Shown here one piece after another: positions 7,205 to 12,741 of a stretch of 17,845 nucleotides of DNA. Origin of the DNA: CAZTDD01 sp964612675 (GTDB lineage Bacteria; Hinthialibacterota; Hinthialibacteria; Hinthialibacterales; JAKPRU01). The translations under genes and the position numbers were made by a program. Position 1 is the first letter of the stretch; each line of letters starts with the position of its first letter. Below the pieces are notes generated by a model. The model was given only the letters and a program-made list of their open reading frames with translations, was not told where the DNA came from and did no database searches. The stretch is taken from the NCBI GenBank assembly GCA_964612675.1, contig CAZTDD010000138.1, positions 1-17,845 of the forward strand. The letters are read 5' to 3'.

Positions 7205-7714
7205 CTACGCAACATGAGCGTTGGAACCTTGATCCGCCAGTTTCATCTTCTCGATTTTCCGCTGCAGTTGGACGATTCCGTAGAGCAGGGCTTCCGGTCT
7301 CGGCGGACAACCCGGTACGTACACATCCACGGGAACCACTTCATCGATTCCCTGCACCACGCTGTATACATTGAACATACCGCCGGAACAGGTGCATGCG
7401 CCCATCGCCATGACCCATTTCGGCTCGGACATCTGGTCGTAGAGTTTGCGCACAACGGGGGCCATCTTCTTGGTCATGGTCCCGGCAACAATCATCAGAT
7501 CCGCCTGACGCGGCGACGCGCGGAAAACCTCCGCGCCAAAACGAGCCATGTCGTAGCGTGCCGCTCCCGTTCCCATCATCTCGATCGCACAGCACGAGAG
7601 ACCAAGGGTCAGCGGCCAAATCGAATTTTTTCTCGCCCAATCGACGACACCGTCTACTGTTGTCATCAGTACGTTTTTACCTAGTACTTTGGCGATTTCG
7701 TGTTCGAGTCCCAT
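7205..7714 (-). CDS. nuoB: NADH-quinone oxidoreductase subunit B (PSST type, cluster N2)
   Basis: NuoB holds 4Fe-4S cluster N2, the last electron carrier before quinone. The 169-residue protein has the cluster ligands: the tandem pair GLSCCAIEMM (C41, C42), GACTCSGG (C107) and VPGCPPRPEA (C136). The family normally has Ala-Asn or similar after C107; here the run is C-T-C, which adds an extra cysteine (C109) next to the cluster. The start is supported by GAAAGGA upstream. Its ATG overlaps the last base of the nuoA stop (TGATG), so the two are translationally coupled. nuoC follows after 62 nt. Confidence 0.97.
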   Translation of the reverse strand: MGLEHEIAKVLGKNVLMTTVDGVVDWARKNSIWPLTLGLSCCAIEMMGTGAARYDMARFGAEVFRASPRQADLMIVAGTMTKKMAPVVRKLYDQMSEPKWVMAMGACTCSGGMFNVYSVVQGIDEVVPVDVYVPGCPPRPEALLYGIVQLQRKIEKMKLADQGSNAHVA

Positions 7715-8121
7715 CAGGCGACATCCTTTCGTTCGAGGGGTTGACGTTCACGCACCCCGGTTCCCCAGTCGAGGATGCCCATCTTCCAGTCGTAGGCCAG
7801 TCCCAAAATCAGTATTGCCAGGAACACCGACATCGCCGCCAAGCCGTACAGGCCCAGTTCCCTGTACATTACGGCCCATGGATACAGAAAAACAATCTCC
7901 ACATCGAACACAACGAAGATCATCGCCACCATGAAGAATTTGACAGAAAATTTTTCGCGAGAGTCGCCGACAGGGGGCATCCCGCATTCGTACGGGTCGA
8001 GTTTCTTCTCGGAAGGTCGTTTCAACCCGATCAGAAACGAGGCCACCACTGTCCCGACGGCAAACATCGCCCCGAGGGCGGCAAGGATCAGAATTGGAAT
8101 ATAGCCTTCAAGAAGTCGCAT
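7714..8121 (-). CDS. nuoA: NADH-quinone oxidoreductase subunit A
   Basis: A 135-residue membrane subunit of complex I with three predicted transmembrane helices (about 9-31, 63-85, 92-112). The conserved loop between the first two contains YECGMPPVGDSREKFSVKFF, and VFDVEIVFLYPWAV follows; both are typical for NuoA. The cysteine in that loop lies near the quinone cavity in known structures. GGAGA lies about 7 nt before the ATG. It is the first gene of the minus-strand nuoABCD set. A promoter should lie in 8122-8210, but I cannot point to clear -35 and -10 boxes. Confidence 0.96.
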   Translation of the reverse strand: MRLLEGYIPILILAALGAMFAVGTVVASFLIGLKRPSEKKLDPYECGMPPVGDSREKFSVKFFMVAMIFVVFDVEIVFLYPWAVMYRELGLYGLAAMSVFLAILILGLAYDWKMGILDWGTGVRERQPLERKDVA

Positions 8122-8223
8122 CGGCTGTCTCCAAGGTTTCGAGAGGTACTGAAAACATAACTGAAGGCCGGTCCGGTCTCAAGGGAGAGGAATTCGATGC
8201 AGTTGTTTCGTTCCCTCACCCCG

Positions 8224-8244
8224 CCCTCTCCCAGCGGGAGAGGG
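8224..8244. repeat. 9-bp-stem palindrome, also present at 10284-10304
   Basis: CCCTCTCCC (8224-8232) and GGGAGAGGG (8236-8244) form a perfect stem with an AGC loop. The identical stem with a TCT loop is at 10284-10304, inside another inverted-repeat element. Two identical arms with different loops 2 kb apart point to a dispersed repeat and not a chance hairpin. Confidence 0.65.
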
Positions 8245-8270
8245 AGAAGAAGATCCCGAGGGATTGCCGT

Positions 8271-8467
8271 TCCCTTATAAGGGAGGGCGAAGGTCTCCCT
8301 CCCTCATAAGGCAAGGAGGGCGAAGGTCTCCCTCCCTCATAAGGCAAGGAGGGCAAAGGTCTCCCTCCCTCATAAGGCAAGGAGGGCAAAGGTCCCCTCC
8401 CTTATAGGGCAAGGAGGGCAAAGGTCCCCTCCCTTATAAGGCAAGGAGGGCGAAGGTCCCCCTCAGC
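8271..8467. repeat. Tandem array of about six 29-33-bp stem-loop units
   Basis: The landmark ATAAGG or a one-base variant recurs at 8277, 8306, 8339, 8372, 8404 and 8436, giving spacings of 29, 33, 33, 32 and 32. Each unit holds CCCTCCCT, ATAAGGCA and AGGAGGG, so the flanking pyrimidine and purine blocks pair across ATAAGG. The first unit lacks GCAA, and units 4-5 lack one C. The array begins directly after the stop end of the glycoside hydrolase gene and lies upstream of nuoA; both are transcribed leftwards. There is no unique spacer between units, so it is not CRISPR. Confidence 0.85.
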
Positions 8468-8473
8468 CGCATT

Positions 8474-10156
8474 TCATCTTCCTGTAATAGAAAGACGGTA
8501 AATCGCCACCCAGTCGCCATCCCAATCCTCGGTTTTGCGCGGGGGATGCAAGCGTCGGGTAAAGTGCTTCATTTCAGAAGCCTTCTGTTCTGCTTCATCG
8601 CTCGGGAACATATCAACCCAAGTATGGATGGATTTATCGCGGACAAGACCGGTATACCAGATCTCATAGCCGACACGCACACCGTCGTAGCTGATCTTCA
8701 GTTCCGTCTCTCCTCCCCCCGGCATATACACCATATAGACTTCCCCGGGTTTCGCGAGACAGTAAGCCCCTTCCCCGACTAAATCATTCCTGGGTTCCAT
8801 TTCTACGAAGGGGATCGACTGGAAAGTGTCGAAAATCTTCCTCAGATAGGTCGGTCCATTTCCTTCACCAATATGTCCGGAATAGAACGCGGCTTTCGAC
8901 CAGTCTCCATACGTTCCATAGCCGCCCGCCATCGCGATGGCCCAATGGCACTTTCTGACCCAGTCGGCGTTCTGGCCGTGTCCCGGCTCGTCCAGGTTTC
9001 CCTCATATCCGTACTCTTCGTTGACATAAGGCATTGGGATATCCCGGTATTTTAATGCCCACGCGTTGACTTCCTGCGGGGTCCCGTATTGCTGAGTGAT
9101 AATAAAGTCCGTCCACTCCTGATTGTCGTAATTCCAATCCGCGTAGGCGTGGGCGGAGCAAAGGCGGTCATATGGATCCCACGCTTTCACCAACTCGCCC
9201 ATTTTCGGAGCCCATGTCGGATCTCGGAATTCGTTGTGTTCGTTCCCCAGATCCCACCACACATTTGAGTACGCTGCCAACCGGTTGACCGCGTAGCGAT
9301 AGAGACGCTTTTCATGATCGGTCAGCGCCCCGTACTCTTTCGGCAGATTCTGTTTTTCGATTGTAAGAATGCATGTAGCGACAATTCCGCGCTCCCGCAT
9401 CGCAGCCACAGCCCAGTCAACCTTTCTCCAGTAGTCCACGTTGAATCGTGTGAAATCATAATCATGTGGTTTGCCTTCCCAGGCGGGTAGCGGATTGACC
9501 TCGCCCGGCGGCGCTCCGTAGTTCGGCATTTTCCACGGATCTTTGACACCATACTCGTAATCATCGCTGCTCCGTGTGTCGGTATCGCGCGGATATCCAC
9601 TCAGGAGGAAACGAATTTTGTTAAACTTGTACTTCACGCAATAATCCAAATACTCTTCTATGTACTCACGCTCGTTGGTTGGATCGAGAAGGTGATACGC
9701 AGTGGTGCCCATGTGATAAAACGGTTCCCGAGAACTCTTATAGCAGAAATGTTTCGGATGCTCGGGATCGACGATTACCGGCTCCATGCCTGTCGCAGGG
9801 CTTGTTTCAAAACGGCCCTCGTATTTCCAGTTCCGTCCGATATTTGTTGTAATCGAGTATGAATACTGTGTATTTGGAGTCTCGGGACAGAAGCGAATGC
9901 AAAATATCTTCCCTTTTGGATCGTCACAGAATCCTTTTACAGGAATTGGTTTCCCGTCTCCCGGTGTGAATTCCGCCGACACCTGGATATCCGTAAACGG
10001 ATTACCATCCGGCGGAGGGGGTATTTCGAGCGCAATTTCGTACATATCAAAACATGGAATTTGGGACGGCCCCGGCGTAACGTGGATTTCCGCCGAGACG
10101 GTTGCAGCAATAAACAGGTTTGATGCCAGAATAATTATCGGTATTGTTTTTCTCAT
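8474..10156 (-). CDS. Secreted glycoside hydrolase with DUF5060 and DUF4038-type TIM barrel
   Basis: A 560-residue exported enzyme, probably a glycosidase acting on plant or algal glycans. I chose the ATG at 10156 and not the GTG at 10165, because GAGGTGAT, the likely ribosome site, covers that GTG. A signal peptide (about 1-22) ends ATVSA before EIHVTPG. Residues about 23-120 form a beta-sandwich of DUF5060 kind. Residues about 130-430 resemble the DUF4038 (apiosidase-like) TIM barrel: FYHMGTTAYHLL, then WWDLGNEHNEF (E306, candidate acid/base) and PYVNEEYGYEG (E380 or E381, candidate nucleophile). The tail (about 450-560) looks like the beta domain often attached to this barrel. The family is inferred by motif memory; substrate unknown. 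It is separated from neighbours by repeat-rich gaps, so it is probably transcribed alone. Confidence 0.82.
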   Translation of the reverse strand: MRKTIPIIILASNLFIAATVSAEIHVTPGPSQIPCFDMYEIALEIPPPPDGNPFTDIQVSAEFTPGDGKPIPVKGFCDDPKGKIFCIRFCPETPNTQYSYSITTNIGRNWKYEGRFETSPATGMEPVIVDPEHPKHFCYKSSREPFYHMGTTAYHLLDPTNEREYIEEYLDYCVKYKFNKIRFLLSGYPRDTDTRSSDDYEYGVKDPWKMPNYGAPPGEVNPLPAWEGKPHDYDFTRFNVDYWRKVDWAVAAMRERGIVATCILTIEKQNLPKEYGALTDHEKRLYRYAVNRLAAYSNVWWDLGNEHNEFRDPTWAPKMGELVKAWDPYDRLCSAHAYADWNYDNQEWTDFIITQQYGTPQEVNAWALKYRDIPMPYVNEEYGYEGNLDEPGHGQNADWVRKCHWAIAMAGGYGTYGDWSKAAFYSGHIGEGNGPTYLRKIFDTFQSIPFVEMEPRNDLVGEGAYCLAKPGEVYMVYMPGGGETELKISYDGVRVGYEIWYTGLVRDKSIHTWVDMFPSDEAEQKASEMKHFTRRLHPPRKTEDWDGDWVAIYRLSITGR

Positions 10157-10247
10157 GATAATCACCTCGGGTTTGAACGTATTGTTGAAGAGATGCTCCC
10201 TTTTTATGTCGATCCTATACTATCGCTGTTCCCACGCCCAAGCGGAA

Positions 10248-10345
10248 TTGACGGTGTCGCAAAAAGTCGGGCGGAGTTCTTCTCCCTCTCCCTCTGGGAG
10301 AGGGAACTTCCGATGCCAACCTGCGACTTTTTGCAGCACCATCAA
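10248..10345. mobile_element. Complete 98-bp inverted-repeat element (copy 3)
   Basis: The left end is TTGACGGTGTCGCAAAAAGT (10248-10267) plus CGG. The right end, reverse complemented, is TTGATGGTGCTGCAAAAAGT plus CG, so 19 of 22 positions match. The centre carries the palindrome CCCTCTCCC/GGGAGAGGG (10284-10304). The ends are the same as in the 245-bp element at 5075-5319, so the two share termini but differ in cargo. I see no direct repeat flanking this copy and no coding capacity. Confidence 0.65.
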
Positions 10346-10358
10346 ACGGAGTTGGGGG

Positions 10359-10468
10359 TGGCACCCGTTTATGGACCCCCTAGGCTGGTACCCGACTATT
10401 GTCCTCTTAGGATGGCACCCGATACAGATCACTCCATGAGTGGCACCCGATCCAGCCCGCAGCCCACC
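10359..10468. repeat. Degenerate 27-28-bp tandem repeat, four units
   Basis: TGGCACCCG or TGGTACCCG starts at 10359, 10386, 10413 and 10441, so the spacing is 27, 27 and 28 bases. The rest of each unit is only loosely alike (for example CCTAGGC and CTTAGGA at the ends of the first two). Such regular spacing in a gene-free stretch is unlikely by chance, but I see no function. Confidence 0.55.
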
Positions 10469-10699
10469 AAGTGGTTGTTCCGAACGTCGTCAAAGGTTGC
10501 ATGCCCGCGCTCGAGGGTGTTGGTGCGATCTTCCGGGTTTTGATTGTGTCCTACGTTTGTCTCCCTGACCACGGCCATTGTTTGCAGCCCTCTCGCTGCT
10601 GGCATGCCACCCTCTTTCGAAAGGGTTGCATAAGAATCGACAGATATTCCTAGGTTCGCGGGCTTCGCTTTCAGCTTTACAGCTTTCCACTTTACTATT
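10469..10699. other. Gene-free stretch between repeats
   Basis: I see no coding sequence, tRNA or convincing promoter. The only structure of note is a 10-bp perfect palindrome CTTTCGAAAG at about 10613-10622, flanked by ACCCT and GGT. Confidence 0.5.
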
Positions 10700-10748
10700 C
10701 ACGTACGACTTTTTACCGCTCACGTACGACTTCTTCCCGCCGCGTCAA
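10700..10748. repeat. 21-bp tandem duplication plus end fragment of the inverted-repeat family (copy 4)
   Basis: CACGTACGACTTTTTACCGC (10700-10719) is repeated with a few changes as CACGTACGACTTCTTCCCGC (10721-10740). The second unit runs on into CGCGTCAAT, so it resembles the right end of the inverted-repeat elements (CGACTTTTTGC, then GTCAAT). The junction at 10720-10722 provides the stop codon of the antiporter on the minus strand. Confidence 0.55.
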
Positions 10749-12636
10749 TTTTGACCGGACGACCGACAAGATACACGATGGCCAAAAGCACCAGCGCACA
10801 GATCGGCAGGCACACAAACGGTGAGACATCGAATCCCGAAAGCAAATCGCCCAGTAGCGTACCAACAACCGCAACGGTCAAGGCATATGGTAGCTGCGTC
10901 CTCACGTGGGCCATCAAATCGCACTGGGTCATTGTCGACGACAGGATCGTTGTATCCGAAATCGGAGAACAATGGTCCCCGAAAATCGCTCCGGCAAGCA
11001 CGCTGCCACCGGCGGACAATACGATTCCATGAAGATGTCCGGTATCGAGACCTGCAGTTAATCCAACCTGATAAGCAAGCGGCACGGCGATGGGAATCAA
11101 TACAGACATCGTGCCGAACGATGTACCTGTAGCGAAACTTGTGACGGCAGCGAGCAAGAAGATCACAGCTGGAATCAACTGCGGAGAGAGCACTCCCTTC
11201 ACAAGAGCTACCATCACTTCCGATGTGCGCAGGTCTCGGCACACGTCCCCGATGCTCCATGCGAGAATCAATATGAACACTGCAGGCAGCATCCCTCTAA
11301 CACCGAGCGACCATGCCCTCACTCCCTCACCAATCGTCACGATTCTCTGAACAACCGAAAGCAAAAGAGCCACAAGACTGCCCGAGAGAGAGGCAACCAA
11401 CATGGTCATATAGATGTCTGCGGAATTGAGTATGTCTCGCAAAGACACCGAAGAGGGATCGACTCCTTCGCTATGGAGCGCCGCCCTGCCGGACCAAAAC
11501 AAATAGGTCGCCGTGGCCGCCAGGACAACCAAAATCGGTATCACTGCGTTGGCCCAGCGCTCCGGTGTTCCGGGGGCCGGTGTCACCCGGGTCCAGACAG
11601 TGGAGACCGTTTTGCCGCCTGATGAAACCGGTTCGGTGTCAGGACGATCTACCGCTTTTTGTTCGGCGACACGCATCGGACCGAAATCGCGCGCGGTGAC
11701 GGCAACCAGAAACCCAAAAACTAATGCCAGGATCGGATAGAAGCGGTATGAAATGGTTTCGATGAAAAATGCGAATGGACTCCAGCGGTCGGTAACCGCA
11801 GGTCCGATATCCTCCATCGCTCCCTGCAGAACACTGAGTTCGAATCCAATCCAGGTCGAGATTAGTGCGATACTCGCAATCGGTGCGGACGTCGAATCCA
11901 CAATGTACGCCAGTTTCTCCCGGGAGATGCGCAACCGGTCCGTGAGAGGTCGGACGGTCGGTCCCACAATTGTGGTATTGGCATAGTCGTCAAAGAAAAC
12001 CACGAAGCCGGAAGCCCAAGCTGAGATCTGTCCGCCCCGCCGAGTCCGAATAAAACGCGTGAGCGCCGCAACCATTCCACTGGTACCGCCGTTCCTCATG
12101 ATCAGTGCGGAGAATCCGCCGAATCCGACAGTGAATAGAAGGTTAATCACGTGATCGCGGTCCAGGCATCCATTTGTGAATGCATACTGAGCGGTCTGCA
12201 CGATACCCAACAACGGGCTGTAACCCGTGAGTAGGAAGGAACCGATTAGAATGCCAAGGAGTAGAGAGACAAACACATTCCGTAATGCAAAAGCCAAGAC
12301 AATAGCAATAAGAGGTGGCAATATTGTGACCCATCCGGGTAGCGCCGTGAAACTGTTTGAGAACGGACCGCGTGGTGTTTCGAACTGCGCATCAATGTCG
12401 CCGGAGGGCAGAAGCACGGGTTTCGTCGCGGCTGCGCCTTCTTGATCGATGGTCGCTGTCCCCTCGGCGATTCCCGCTATCGACCAGCCCACCGCTGTGC
12501 CGGGCGGCAAAGAAGAATCCTTCAGCGAGAAAGATGTCGTCAGCCCTGAGATTGGTGTATTCAAGGCCGTGACAGTTTGGGCCTCCGCCGAAAAGATATC
12601 GAGCAGTAAACACAAAAACAGAAAGGAATATCGCAT
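10720..12636 (-). CDS. NhaC-family Na+/H+ antiporter with signal peptide and periplasmic head
   Basis: A 638-residue inner-membrane antiporter of the NhaC superfamily (PF03553 type), probably exchanging Na+ for H+, although organic-acid exchange is also known in the group. A signal peptide (about 1-19, ending SAEA) is followed by a Ser/Thr/Gly-rich, probably beta-sandwich segment (about 20-98), and then roughly a dozen membrane helices from residue 101. Family motifs are FFDDYANTTIVGP (214-226), RLRISREKLAYIVDSTSAP (234-252), SFATGTSFGTM (500-510) and IFGDHCSPISDTTILSS (551-567). The paired half-sites look intact. The last residues, IDAAGRSRT, are encoded by the repeat end at 10721-10748, so the native C-terminus may have been replaced. 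The ribosome site is weak. The sensor gene lies 105 bp upstream on the same strand. Confidence 0.88.
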   Translation of the reverse strand: MRYSFLFLCLLLDIFSAEAQTVTALNTPISGLTTSFSLKDSSLPPGTAVGWSIAGIAEGTATIDQEGAAATKPVLLPSGDIDAQFETPRGPFSNSFTALPGWVTILPPLIAIVLAFALRNVFVSLLLGILIGSFLLTGYSPLLGIVQTAQYAFTNGCLDRDHVINLLFTVGFGGFSALIMRNGGTSGMVAALTRFIRTRRGGQISAWASGFVVFFDDYANTTIVGPTVRPLTDRLRISREKLAYIVDSTSAPIASIALISTWIGFELSVLQGAMEDIGPAVTDRWSPFAFFIETISYRFYPILALVFGFLVAVTARDFGPMRVAEQKAVDRPDTEPVSSGGKTVSTVWTRVTPAPGTPERWANAVIPILVVLAATATYLFWSGRAALHSEGVDPSSVSLRDILNSADIYMTMLVASLSGSLVALLLSVVQRIVTIGEGVRAWSLGVRGMLPAVFILILAWSIGDVCRDLRTSEVMVALVKGVLSPQLIPAVIFLLAAVTSFATGTSFGTMSVLIPIAVPLAYQVGLTAGLDTGHLHGIVLSAGGSVLAGAIFGDHCSPISDTTILSSTMTQCDLMAHVRTQLPYALTVAVVGTLLGDLLSGFDVSPFVCLPICALVLLAIVYLVGRPVKIDAAGRSRT

Positions 12637-12741
12637 AAGAGACTTTGCACCAAGTGTTTCAACCCATTCCCTGCAATGAATTCGAAAAGTCAGAGCGTCG
12701 ATCCCGAAGCGATTTGATCGATGTGGGTTCCACTGTGCCGG

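Noticed and set aside
6696..7217. 173-codon plus-strand open frame
   Set aside because: Antisense shadow of nuoC, which has full family signatures.
8271..8467. CRISPR array
   Set aside because: Units follow each other without unique spacers, every part of the unit is repeated, and no cas genes are nearby.
9786..10439. 217-codon plus-strand open frame
   Set aside because: It covers the signal peptide end of the glycosidase in antisense and then runs through the 98-bp repeat element.
10157..10719. tRNA or structured RNA gene in the long gap
   Set aside because: No cloverleaf or conserved T-arm is visible; the hairpins present belong to repeats.
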